A stretch of 36,769 bases of DNA from Bacteroidota bacterium. Its GTDB lineage: Bacteria; Bacteroidota; Bacteroidia; B-17B0; Aurantibacillaceae. The notes under the pieces were generated by a model. It was given only the letters and a program-made list of their open reading frames with translations. It did not search any database and was not told where the DNA came from. Position 1 is the stretch's first letter; every line of letters starts with the position of its first letter. Below are positions 23,543 to 31,711 of this stretch, piece by piece. Position numbers and translations under genes: made by a program. The stretch spans positions 1 through 36,769 of the forward strand of contig JANYEQ010000111.1 of the NCBI GenBank assembly GCA_025363015.1, given 5' to 3'.

Positions 23543-25909
23543 GTGACCGCTACTAAAAAACAAGCTATTGTATCGCAAAAAGATTTAAGTCTTTTATGGC
23601 GAATTGTTAAATCTAATTGGTGGGTGCCATTGGTGGTTTTACCTATACTATACACCATTGGCTCGTTTTATGTGTATCGTTTAACAAACGTTTACCAAGC
23701 CAGTACTCAATTATTATTAAAAGTAAACGATACCTATTACCAAGGCAATGTACTAAGCGATGAGGGGTTTTATAGCTATGGTTCCTATGTTGATAATTTA
23801 AACGAGGTAAGGGTGCTACAATCTTATGATTTAGCTTATCAGGTAGTTAATAAACTAAAAGATAAGCTTCAAGTATCGTACTTTATTGTTGGAAAAGTGC
23901 GTAAAACCGAGCAGTTTAGAGGTATCCCCTTTAAAATAAAAATTACCTCTATTAATTCGGCGTTTTACGAACAAACCTTTGATTTTAAAATTATTGATTA
24001 TAATAATTACGAAATATCATTTTTACAAAACGGCACTCCACAAACAAAAAAAGGCAAATTTGATATCGATTTAATCGATCTGGATTTAAACATTAACGTT
24101 TCGCGTGAGGGCACTTTTTCTACCGAAACCGTTGAAGCCTTAAAAACTATTTTTTATCAATTTTCTATTCATAGTACAGATTATTTGGTTTCATCCATAC
24201 AAAACCAAATGACCATTAATAACCCAGAGTACACCAACATTTTAGAGGTAAACTTAAAAGATATTGTACCTGAGCGCGCTGTATTAATTTTAGATACTTT
24301 AAATTTAGTGTATTCCAACAACCGCTTAAAAACAAAATTTGAGTTAAACGAGCGCACCATTGTATATATTGATAGACAATTAGATGAAATTAGTTACTCC
24401 TTAAAAAGCATTGAAGATACTATGCAAAACTATAAGGAAAAAAGATCTATTATCGACTTAAATTGGGAACAAAGCGATTTTTTAAGTAAAATTTCGCGCT
24501 ACGATAATGAAAAATCTAACCAACAATTACAATTAGCCTCCTTATCTGATTTAGAAAAATACATTATTGAAGATAAAGACCCCCAATTTTTACCCCCAGG
24601 TGTTTTTGTAGCCGAAAAAAGTGGTTTTATGACGCAAGCTGTTGCCGAATTATATAACAAGCAAATTGAATTAAACAAAGTATACAATGTAGCCAAAGAA
24701 AACAATCCTTTAATCAAAGATCTAAAAGCTAACATAAAAAAAGTAAAACAAGATTTATTAGTTTACATCAATAATACCCGAAAAGCTACCATTTTAAATA
24801 TGGATAACATTGATAGAGAAATTTATAAATACATAAACGAAGCAAAATTAATACCTGGTAAGCAGCGCGATGTACTTAATATTCAACGCAAAGCCAACGT
24901 AAACGAGCAATTATATAATTTTTTACTCCAAAAACGAGCCAGTACAAAAATTGCCAGAGCAAGTATTATTCCCGATATTAAAGTAATTGAATCGCCGCGC
25001 GACAGAGGTGTTGTAGAGCCAGATAAACCAGCCATACAAAAAAAGGTAATGTCGTTTGGTATTTTACTATCTATTATTATTATTATTTTACGAACGTTTT
25101 TCTTATCAAAAATTACCTCTGTTGATCATTTAAAAGAATTAACTGATTTGCCCTTGGTAGGCGTTTTTCCTTACCTTAAAGATATTGGAACAGAGGGTAT
25201 TGCTGTGGAGCAAAATCCAAATTCATTAATATCCGAATCGTTTCGTAATTTTAGAACCAACTTACAGTATACCAACGTTGACAACGCTGCAAAAACGTAC
25301 TTAGTTACCTCCTTTTCGCCTAGCGAGGGTAAAACATTTACGAGTATTAACTTAGCAAGTATTTTGGCGCGCAGTGGTAAAAAAACCCTGTTATTAGAGT
25401 TAGATTTACACAAACCCCGAATTTATAAGCGCTTTGGCTTACCATTACAAACCATTGGTATTACAACTTGTATTACTGGGCAAAACACCTTTGATGAAAT
25501 TGTAACTCCCACTCAAATACCAAATTTATTTTGTTTGTTTTGTGGCCCTATTCCACCCAACCCCTCAGAGTTTGTATTATCTGGAAAATTAAAAGAAATT
25601 ATAGATACAGCTAAACAGCAATTTGATTATGTGATTATTGATACCCCACCAGCTGGTATTTTGTCCGACTCTATTTACTTAATTCAATACGTTGATTCTG
25701 CTATTTTTGTATTAAATACCCGAACCAGCTCTAAAAAAGTAATTACATTTATTGAAAACATTATTGCCGATAATAATATTAAAAATATGCTACTGGTATT
25801 AAATGGTGTTAACCGTGTGGGCAAGCGTTACTATTACCAAGGCTATGGCTATAGTTATGGCTATGGCTACGGTTATGGTTATGGCAAAGGCTATGGTTAC
25901 AAAAAATAA
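23543..25909 (+). CDS. Wzc-like polysaccharide copolymerase / BY-type tyrosine kinase
   Basis: A 788-residue inner-membrane protein with a GTG start. An N-terminal transmembrane helix (about 28-46) and a second (502-520) flank a large periplasmic Wzz-type domain with coiled coils (about 265-305 and 365-415). The cytoplasmic kinase domain (from about 560) has Walker A SFSPSEGKTF (Lys597), Walker A' LLLELDLHKP (616-625) and Walker B YVIIDTPP. In Walker A' the usual first Asp is Glu619 and the usual Arg is His623, while Asp621 is kept. The C-terminal tail has 12 tyrosines between 763 and 786 as Gly-Tyr repeats, the autophosphorylation cluster. It should control chain length and assembly of the EPS encoded downstream. 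Confidence 0.93.
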   Translation: MTATKKQAIVSQKDLSLLWRIVKSNWWVPLVVLPILYTIGSFYVYRLTNVYQASTQLLLKVNDTYYQGNVLSDEGFYSYGSYVDNLNEVRVLQSYDLAYQVVNKLKDKLQVSYFIVGKVRKTEQFRGIPFKIKITSINSAFYEQTFDFKIIDYNNYEISFLQNGTPQTKKGKFDIDLIDLDLNINVSREGTFSTETVEALKTIFYQFSIHSTDYLVSSIQNQMTINNPEYTNILEVNLKDIVPERAVLILDTLNLVYSNNRLKTKFELNERTIVYIDRQLDEISYSLKSIEDTMQNYKEKRSIIDLNWEQSDFLSKISRYDNEKSNQQLQLASLSDLEKYIIEDKDPQFLPPGVFVAEKSGFMTQAVAELYNKQIELNKVYNVAKENNPLIKDLKANIKKVKQDLLVYINNTRKATILNMDNIDREIYKYINEAKLIPGKQRDVLNIQRKANVNEQLYNFLLQKRASTKIARASIIPDIKVIESPRDRGVVEPDKPAIQKKVMSFGILLSIIIIILRTFFLSKITSVDHLKELTDLPLVGVFPYLKDIGTEGIAVEQNPNSLISESFRNFRTNLQYTNVDNAAKTYLVTSFSPSEGKTFTSINLASILARSGKKTLLLELDLHKPRIYKRFGLPLQTIGITTCITGQNTFDEIVTPTQIPNLFCLFCGPIPPNPSEFVLSGKLKEIIDTAKQQFDYVIIDTPPAGILSDSIYLIQYVDSAIFVLNTRTSSKKVITFIENIIADNNIKNMLLVLNGVNRVGKRYYYQGYGYSYGYGYGYGYGKGYGYKK
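25829..25906 (+). repeat. Gly-Tyr codon repeat in the 3' end of the Wzc-like gene
   Basis: Tandem 6-base units of GGCTAT, GGTTAT and GGCTAC type, with single interruptions (AGT, AAA), encode the tyrosine-rich tail. The number of units could vary by slippage, changing the number of phosphorylatable tyrosines. Confidence 0.75.
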
Positions 25910-25952
25910 TTTGGCAAACTAAACAATAATGAGTAATTTTATTACTCAATAA

Positions 25953-26486
25953 ATGATTGAAGCACTCATATCTTCTAAAACGCGGGTAAAAATTTTAATA
26001 AAATTTTTTTTAAACAACACTTCTACCTCCTATTTACGGGGCTTAGAAGAAGAGTTTGGCGAATCCTCCAATTCTATTCGTATTGAATTAAACCGCTTTG
26101 AAAAAGCAGGTTTTTTAACCTCTTTTTTACAAGGCAATAAAAAAATATTTAAAGCCAATAATGCTCACCCCTTATTTACCGAAATAAATAGCATTGTAAA
26201 AAAAATAGTGGGAATTGATTACATTATTGATTATACCTTAAAACGCATTGGTCAACTCCAAAAAGTATATTTAGTGGGTAAACTATCTAAGGGCTTAGAT
26301 ACGGATATTATTGATATGGTTTTAGTAGGAGATATTAACAAAGCATACTTAGTAGATTTAATAGCGAAGGCTGAAAAAAAGATAAATAAAAAAATTAAAT
26401 TCATTGTTTATACCGAAGGTGAATTTGATATAGAAAAAATTAAAGAGCGCGATGTAAATCCGCTTTTAATTTGGAGTAATACATAA
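25953..26486 (+). CDS. winged-helix regulator with degenerate nucleotidyltransferase-like domain
   Basis: This 177-residue cytosolic protein has an N-terminal winged helix (about 1-75; ISSKTRVKILIKFFL, SSNSIRIELNRFEKAGFLTS, wing NKKIFKAN) of the kind used for EPS-locus regulators. The C-terminal half (about 90-177) contains VYLVGKLSKGLDTDIIDMVLVGDI, which follows a nucleotidyltransferase pattern (G-S-x-x-R-G...D-x-D...LVG) but with the first serine replaced by Lys. The two aspartates (DTD) remain. Proteins of this layout occur between wzc-like and upxY-like genes in Bacteroidota, as far as I recall. It may sense a nucleotide or sugar nucleotide and regulate the locus; that is inference. Confidence 0.7.
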   Translation: MIEALISSKTRVKILIKFFLNNTSTSYLRGLEEEFGESSNSIRIELNRFEKAGFLTSFLQGNKKIFKANNAHPLFTEINSIVKKIVGIDYIIDYTLKRIGQLQKVYLVGKLSKGLDTDIIDMVLVGDINKAYLVDLIAKAEKKINKKIKFIVYTEGEFDIEKIKERDVNPLLIWSNT

Positions 26487-26683
26487 GATTATATTTTTAA
26501 GGGTTTAGTGTTTAATACACTATTCTAATAAAATTTATAAAACATTAAAAACTTAGCGATGGGACTGAGGTGGCGAAGCTGTGCAAAGGCAGTGTTAAAT
26601 AAGAAATTTTAAATGTAAATAAAAAAGTAACATACTAAATTTATTACATACAATCATTCACTATTTATTATTAAAAAATTAAA
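26487..26683 (+). promoter_or_regulatory. untranslated leader before the UpxY-like gene
   Basis: The 197-base gap contains a 6-bp hairpin TAGTGT-TTAAT-ACACTA (26506-26522) and an isolated G+C-rich block (about 26555-26594, TTAGCGATGGGACTGAGGTG and following bases) in otherwise AT-rich DNA. No gene and no exact TAnnTTTG box is visible. UpxY proteins act on the untranslated leader of their own operon, so the block may be an element for antitermination; it may as well be a repeat remnant. Confidence 0.4.
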
Positions 26684-27175
26684 TTGAACTGGAAAGCCCT
26701 ATACGTTGCTTCACGCTCCGAAAAAAAAGTAGCCTTGGCCTTACAAAATTTAGGTTTAGAGAGTTATATACCCTTAAAAACCGAAAAAAAACAATGGAGC
26801 GACCGAAAAAAAATAATTACCTCACCCTTAATAAATGGTTACGTGTTTGTAAAAACAAATAATCAAAATAGAGACTTGGTATTTAAAGTAAATGGCGTTA
26901 TACAATACGTTCGATTAAACAGTACCGATGCCATTATTAAAGATGTTGAAATTGAAATTTTAAAATCTGTTGAGCAAAAAGGCTATTATGTTGAAGGAAA
27001 ATTTGATTCCAACTTTGATATTGGACAAACTACCTTAATTACCCAAGGCACATTTAAAGGTTACAAAGGCATTATAAAAACTAAAGTAAACGAAACCCTG
27101 TACTATATTTTAATTGAAAGTATAGGCTATAGTTTAACCATAAAAGTACCCGCTGAAATTTTACAAAAACAATAA
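26684..27175 (+). CDS. UpxY/NusG-like transcription antiterminator of the EPS locus
   Basis: A 163-residue NusG paralogue. The N-terminal NGN-like domain begins NWKALYVASRSEKKVALALQ, continues LESYIPLKTEKKQWSDRKK and PLINGYVFVKT, and is followed by a KOW-like domain (about 105-163; TTLITQGTFKGYKGIIKTKV). Such UpxY proteins, known from Bacteroides capsule loci, prevent early termination in the leader of the polysaccharide operon. The start must be TTG at 26684 (or a non-standard codon) because a stop lies 4 codons upstream in frame and the WKALYV strand begins immediately. It is followed 1 base later by the epimerase gene. Confidence 0.9.
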   Translation: MNWKALYVASRSEKKVALALQNLGLESYIPLKTEKKQWSDRKKIITSPLINGYVFVKTNNQNRDLVFKVNGVIQYVRLNSTDAIIKDVEIEILKSVEQKGYYVEGKFDSNFDIGQTTLITQGTFKGYKGIIKTKVNETLYYILIESIGYSLTIKVPAEILQKQ

Positions 27176-27176
27176 C

Positions 27177-28142
27177 GTGATTGCTGAATTACTCACAAAA
27201 AAAATTTTAATAACAGGTGGTGCTGGCTTTATTGGCAGTAATATTGTTGATTATTTAATATCAATAAATCATCCAAATATTACCGTTTTAGATAATTTAC
27301 AAACCGGCTCACTATCAAATATAGAAAAGCATTTAAATAAAATTAATTTTATTAAGGGCGATATAACAAATTTTGTAACCTGTTTAAATGCTACAAAAAA
27401 TTGTGATATTATTTTACATCAAGCCGCACTAGGCAGTGTACCACGTAGTATTGAAAAACCGTTAGATACGCATAATACAAACGTTACAGGCTTTATTAAT
27501 ATGCTTGAGGCTGCAAAACAAAATAATGTAAAACGTTTTGTGTATGCATCATCATCATCTGTTTATGGTAATGATACAACCTTGCCTAAAATAGAAGAAC
27601 ACGTTGGCACCCCACTTTCGCCCTATGCTGTGAGCAAAAAAACAAACGAATTGTATGCAGATGTATTTTCAAATTTATATAATTTACAAATTATAGGTTT
27701 GCGTTATTTTAATGTATTTGGTCCTAAACAAAACCCTAATGGCCCATATGCTGCCGTAATACCTATATTTATAAATAATATTTTAAATAATAAACAATCG
27801 CATATTTTTGGTGATGGTACAAACCAACGCGATTTTACCTTTGTAAATAATGTGGTAAATGCCAATTTATTAGCAGCAACCACACAAAATAAACACGCTT
27901 TAAATCAAGTATATAATATTGCTTACGGCTCTACAAAAAGCATTAACAATTTATACGCATTTATTAAACAAAAATTAAACTCAAACATAAGCTCAAATTT
28001 TATGCCTGCCCGAGTTGGTGAGATTAAAGATAGCTTTGCCTCTATTACAAAAGCTAAACAATTATTAAATTATAACCCAATCGTTAATTTAGAAGAAGGT
28101 ATTGAACTTACTATAGATTGGTACAAACAAAATAAATTTTAA
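27177..28142 (+). CDS. UDP-N-acetylglucosamine 4-epimerase family SDR (WbpP/TviC-like)
   Basis: This 321-residue extended short-chain dehydrogenase binds NAD(H) with GGAGFIG (14-20) and has the catalytic Tyr150-x3-Lys154 in PYAVSKKTNE, with the supporting Ser stretch SSSSVYG. HQAALGSVPRSIEKP is characteristic of the WbpP/TviC/Gne 4-epimerases that act on UDP-GlcNAc, UDP-GalNAc or their uronic acids. It provides a sugar nucleotide for the EPS repeat unit. It starts with GTG at 27177, one base after the antiterminator stop, and ends by overlapping hisH by one base. Confidence 0.9.
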   Translation: MIAELLTKKILITGGAGFIGSNIVDYLISINHPNITVLDNLQTGSLSNIEKHLNKINFIKGDITNFVTCLNATKNCDIILHQAALGSVPRSIEKPLDTHNTNVTGFINMLEAAKQNNVKRFVYASSSSVYGNDTTLPKIEEHVGTPLSPYAVSKKTNELYADVFSNLYNLQIIGLRYFNVFGPKQNPNGPYAAVIPIFINNILNNKQSHIFGDGTNQRDFTFVNNVVNANLLAATTQNKHALNQVYNIAYGSTKSINNLYAFIKQKLNSNISSNFMPARVGEIKDSFASITKAKQLLNYNPIVNLEEGIELTIDWYKQNKF

Positions 28143-28753
28143 TGATTGTAATTGTTGATTATGGCATTGGTAATTTAGCATCTGTTTTAAATATGTTTAA
28201 AAAAATAGGTGTTAAAGATGTTACAATTTCTAACGACAATAAAGTAATTCAAAATGCCACAAAATTACTTTTACCTGGCGTTGGTGCCTTTGATGCAGCA
28301 ATGACAAATCTTGAAAAATCGGGCTTACTGCCTATTTTAAATAAAAAAGTGTTAGAAGAAAAAGTTCCTATTTTGGGAATTTGTTTAGGAATGCAGTTAC
28401 TTACAAAACAAAGCCAAGAGGGTGTAAAACAAGGTTTAGGTTGGATTGATGCAGAGACAGTAAAATTTAATTTACCTCCCGAATTAAAATTAAAAGTACC
28501 CCACATGGGTTGGAATTATATTAAAGTTACAAAAAAAAATCCTCTAATTAGTTTAGAAGAAAAAAATCGTTTTTATTTTGTACACTCTTATTATGTAAAA
28601 TGTTTTAACGAAAGCCAATCTATTGCCACCAGTAATTTTGGAACCGATTTTACCTGTATGGTAAATAATAATAATATTTACGGGGCGCAATTTCACCCCG
28701 AAAAAAGTTTAAAATTTGGAATGAAATTGTTGCAAAATTTTGCTAATCTATAA
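28142..28753 (+). CDS. hisH: HisH-like glutamine amidotransferase subunit (sugar amidination type)
   Basis: A 203-residue class I glutamine amidotransferase with Cys81 (GICLGMQ), His185 and Glu187 (GAQFHPEKS) and the oxyanion-strand PGVGAF. It is homologous to HisH, which hydrolyses glutamine to feed ammonia to HisF. No other his gene is present, and it lies within an EPS locus with a HisF whose catalytic Asp11 is lost. That matches the HisH2/HisF2 pairs of O-antigen loci, which supply ammonia to a WbpG/PseA-type sugar amidotransferase. Start ATG at 28142 overlaps the epimerase stop. Confidence 0.88.
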   Translation: MIVIVDYGIGNLASVLNMFKKIGVKDVTISNDNKVIQNATKLLLPGVGAFDAAMTNLEKSGLLPILNKKVLEEKVPILGICLGMQLLTKQSQEGVKQGLGWIDAETVKFNLPPELKLKVPHMGWNYIKVTKKNPLISLEEKNRFYFVHSYYVKCFNESQSIATSNFGTDFTCMVNNNNIYGAQFHPEKSLKFGMKLLQNFANL

Positions 28754-28786
28754 AACAATGTTTATAATCCATCTTCCATTTATATT

Positions 28787-29545
28787 TTGGCTTTAAAACG
28801 CATTATACCTTGTTTATTATACGATGGAAGCGGGTTAGTTAAAACCGTTAAGTTTAAAAACCCATCTTACATTGGCGACCCCATTAATGCCATAAAAATA
28901 TTTAACGACAAAGAAGTAGATGAATTAATTGTGTTAGATATTAATGCATCAAAACAAAAACGTAAACCTAATTTTGATAAAATTGCCGATATGGCATCCG
29001 AAGCATTTATGCCCTTTGCTTATGGTGGTGGCGTAAAAACTTACGATGATTTTATAACCTTATTTAAAATTGGAGTTGAAAAAGTTATAGTTAATTCATT
29101 AATACAAGAAAACCCTCAACTTATAAAAAAAGTAATTACAAGTTATGGTGCACAGGCAGTAGTGGGCTGTATTGATTTTAAAAAATCATTCTTAGGTACA
29201 AAAGCCCCTTATTCATATATTGGAAATAAAATACAATTATCATTAATTGATTATGCAAACTATTTGGCACAAGAAATTGGTGTTGGCGAAATAATGCTTC
29301 AAAGCGTTGATAATGATGGCACCTGGCAAGGCTACGATTATCAAACTACCGAACAAATTTTAAATGCCATTGAGGTGCCCATAATTGCTTGTGGTGGTTG
29401 TGGTAGTGTAGATGATTTAAAGAAAATTTTATATCAAAGCAATGCAAATGCCGCTGCAATTGGTAGTATGGCGGTATATAGTAAAAAAGGAATGGGAGTT
29501 TTAATAAATTTTCCGAAAAGGGAATCCATTATAATTGAAAACTAA
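28787..29545 (+). CDS. HisF-like TIM-barrel subunit (sugar amidination type, not histidine synthesis)
   Basis: This 252-residue (beta/alpha)8 protein aligns with HisF. The start is TTG at 28787. In HisF the residues Asp11 and Asp130 are catalytic. Here position 11 is Leu (RIIPCLLYDGSGLVK), while Asp130 is kept (VVGCIDFKK). The phosphate-site strands FAYGGGVK and IIACGGCGS remain. Loss of Asp11 fits the HisF2/AglZ branch in sugar-amidination loci, where the barrel is an ammonia conduit or shares an adapted reaction. It is a complete gene, partner of the HisH-like subunit 33 bases upstream. The expected third partner, a WbpG/PseA-like amidotransferase, is not in the window. Confidence 0.85.
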   Translation: MALKRIIPCLLYDGSGLVKTVKFKNPSYIGDPINAIKIFNDKEVDELIVLDINASKQKRKPNFDKIADMASEAFMPFAYGGGVKTYDDFITLFKIGVEKVIVNSLIQENPQLIKKVITSYGAQAVVGCIDFKKSFLGTKAPYSYIGNKIQLSLIDYANYLAQEIGVGEIMLQSVDNDGTWQGYDYQTTEQILNAIEVPIIACGGCGSVDDLKKILYQSNANAAAIGSMAVYSKKGMGVLINFPKRESIIIEN

Positions 29546-30408
29546 TGGCAGTAAAATCAAATAGTTCAGAGCAAAATTGGGATATTGTTGTAAAACCCAA
29601 ACAGTCTCTTTTTAATTTAAACCTAAAAGAAGTCTGGGCTTACAAAGACCTAATTTTTTTAATGGTAAAGCGCGATATAACTGCCCAATACAAACAAACA
29701 ATTTTAGGCCCGGTATGGATGTTGATACAACCCATATTTACTACCATAGTTTTTACTATTACTTTCGGCTACATTGCTAAAATTAAAACCGATGGGGTAC
29801 CCTCTATGCTATTTTATATGATTGGATTAACATTTTGGACTTATTTTGCCGATTGTTTAAATAAAACAGCATCTACCTTTACAGCCAATGCTAGTATTTT
29901 TGGTAAAGTATATTTTCCGCGCCTTGTAATACCCATCTCTGTAATTATTTCAAATATTATTAAACTTCTAATTCAATTTACACTTTTACTACTATTCTGG
30001 TTTTATTTTCTTATTAAAACAAATACCCTAACGCCACAATATCATTTACTTATTTTATTACCTTTTTTATTATTAATGCTAGCATTACTTGGCTTGGCAT
30101 TTGGTTTAATTGCATCATCATTAACTACTAAGTATCGCGATTTTACATTTCTTTTGGGCTTTGGCGTTCAACTATTTATGTATGGTAGTTGCATTATTTT
30201 TCCCATTTCATTAACAGGCATTTATAGTAAAATATTAATGTATAACCCTGTTGCCGCAATAATTGAAGCTATAAGATTTATTTTTACTGGGAGTGGTTAT
30301 TTTTCTATTCAATATTTGAGTATTGCATTTTTATTTACCACTTTATTGATGGCTTTTGCACTAATTATTTTTAATAAAACCGAAAAATCCTTTATGGATA
30401 CCGTATAA
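29545..30408 (+). CDS. Wzm-like ABC-2 permease of polysaccharide export
   Basis: A 287-residue membrane protein of the ABC-2 family. After an N-terminal amphipathic part with KQTILGPVWMLIQPIFTTIVFT, about six membrane segments follow. LTFWTYFADCLNKTASTFTANASIFGKVYFPRLVIPIS and the loop TTKYRDF are typical of KpsM/Wzm transporters, which move completed polysaccharide across the inner membrane. ATG at 29545 overlaps the stop of the HisF-like gene. The Wzt-like ATPase gene follows 9 bases later. The pair means the polymer is exported by an ABC route. Confidence 0.93.
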   Translation: MAVKSNSSEQNWDIVVKPKQSLFNLNLKEVWAYKDLIFLMVKRDITAQYKQTILGPVWMLIQPIFTTIVFTITFGYIAKIKTDGVPSMLFYMIGLTFWTYFADCLNKTASTFTANASIFGKVYFPRLVIPISVIISNIIKLLIQFTLLLLFWFYFLIKTNTLTPQYHLLILLPFLLLMLALLGLAFGLIASSLTTKYRDFTFLLGFGVQLFMYGSCIIFPISLTGIYSKILMYNPVAAIIEAIRFIFTGSGYFSIQYLSIAFLFTTLLMAFALIIFNKTEKSFMDTV

Positions 30409-30417
30409 ACATACTTT

Positions 30418-31707
30418 ATGTTAAACCCCGTAATACAAATAAATAATTTAGGCAAACAATACCGCTTGGGCGAAGTAAGTGGAAAAACAATTGCCGATGA
30501 TTTTAAAAGATGGATACATAAAATAAAGGGGAAAGAAGATCCATTTTTAAAAATAGGTGACGAAAATGATAGAACAAAAAATGGAAACTCTGATTATATT
30601 TGGGCGTTAAAAGATATTAGTTTCTCTGTTAACCAAGGTGATGTATTGGGTATTATTGGAAAAAATGGCGCAGGTAAATCCACCCTTTTAAAAATTCTCT
30701 CTAGAACTACATCTCCCTCAATTGGCGAATATAAAATTAAAGGCCGAGTAGCTAGCTTACTTGAAGTTGGTACTGGCTTTCACCCCGATTTAACTGGTCG
30801 TGAAAATGTATTTTTAAACGGGGCTATTTTAGGAATGACTAGGCACGAAATTAAAAATCAATTTGATGAAATAGTTGATTTTAGTGGCGTTGAACGATAC
30901 ATTGATACTCCTGTAAAACGATACTCATCGGGGATGTATGTGCGTCTGGCCTTTGCTGTTGCGGCACACTTAAATCCTGAAATTTTAATAGTAGATGAAG
31001 TGTTGGCTGTTGGCGATGCCGAATTTCAAAAAAAATGTTTAGGGAAAATGAAAGACGTGAGCGAAAAAGGCAGAACTGTTATATTTGTTAGCCATAACCT
31101 ATCCGCTGTGAGAACTTTATGTAATAAAGTTTTATACTTACAAAATGGCAAGTTTGTTGAAATTGGCGAAACTTCGGCAGTAATAGATAAATATTTAGCT
31201 GGCGATAAAATTAACACCATTAATGGCCTTATACCTCAAAATGCTAGTACTTATCAAAACAACGATGCGAAATTTTTATCATTTAATCTACTAAATAAAA
31301 AAAATGAAACGATTGATACCTTGTATTATGAACAAAACTTTATTATCGAATTTTCGTTACAGGTTAATCGAACAATCCCAAAAGCTATTATCGATTTTTC
31401 AATAGGGACATTAGATACCCGTTATACATATACCTCAACTTTTGACACCAATGCAAATTATATAAAATTAGAACAAGGCATTTATTCTATTCGGTTACAA
31501 TTATCACCCAAAATAACTCCAGGTACTTACACATTTTATATGGGAGTTCACGACTTTGAAAATGGCGGTTTAACTCTTGATTTTATTGAAAAAATTGGTG
31601 TAGTAACTATACTTCAGTTTAAAGAAATATCAGGAGAGAAATTTCCACTTAATACTTCTTTTGGCAATGTGAGAATAGACGGGAAATGGGATATAAACAA
31701 AATATAA
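30418..31707 (+). CDS. Wzt-like ATPase of polysaccharide export, with C-terminal carbohydrate-binding domain
   Basis: A 429-residue two-domain protein. Residues 1-250 are an ABC ATPase with Walker A GKNGAGKST (81-89), signature YSSGMYVRLAF (169-179) and Walker B ILIVDEVLAVGD (189-200), plus the switch His in VSHNLSAV. An unusual insertion-like stretch (about 25-60) precedes the Walker A. Residues 265-429 match the position of the Wzt C-terminal beta-sandwich, which recognises the terminal modification of the polymer before export. The last gene with local-type base composition, ending 4 bases before the next. Confidence 0.93.
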   Translation: MLNPVIQINNLGKQYRLGEVSGKTIADDFKRWIHKIKGKEDPFLKIGDENDRTKNGNSDYIWALKDISFSVNQGDVLGIIGKNGAGKSTLLKILSRTTSPSIGEYKIKGRVASLLEVGTGFHPDLTGRENVFLNGAILGMTRHEIKNQFDEIVDFSGVERYIDTPVKRYSSGMYVRLAFAVAAHLNPEILIVDEVLAVGDAEFQKKCLGKMKDVSEKGRTVIFVSHNLSAVRTLCNKVLYLQNGKFVEIGETSAVIDKYLAGDKINTINGLIPQNASTYQNNDAKFLSFNLLNKKNETIDTLYYEQNFIIEFSLQVNRTIPKAIIDFSIGTLDTRYTYTSTFDTNANYIKLEQGIYSIRLQLSPKITPGTYTFYMGVHDFENGGLTLDFIEKIGVVTILQFKEISGEKFPLNTSFGNVRIDGKWDINKI

Positions 31708-31711
31708 AATT

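Noticed and set aside
25829-25906. CRISPR-like short repeats
   Set aside because: The repeats are in frame Gly-Tyr codons within the Wzc-like tail, with no spacers and no cas genes.
28142-29545. Histidine biosynthesis operon (hisH, hisF)
   Set aside because: No other his gene is nearby, HisF Asp11 is Leu, and the pair is within an EPS locus; sugar amidination is the better reading.
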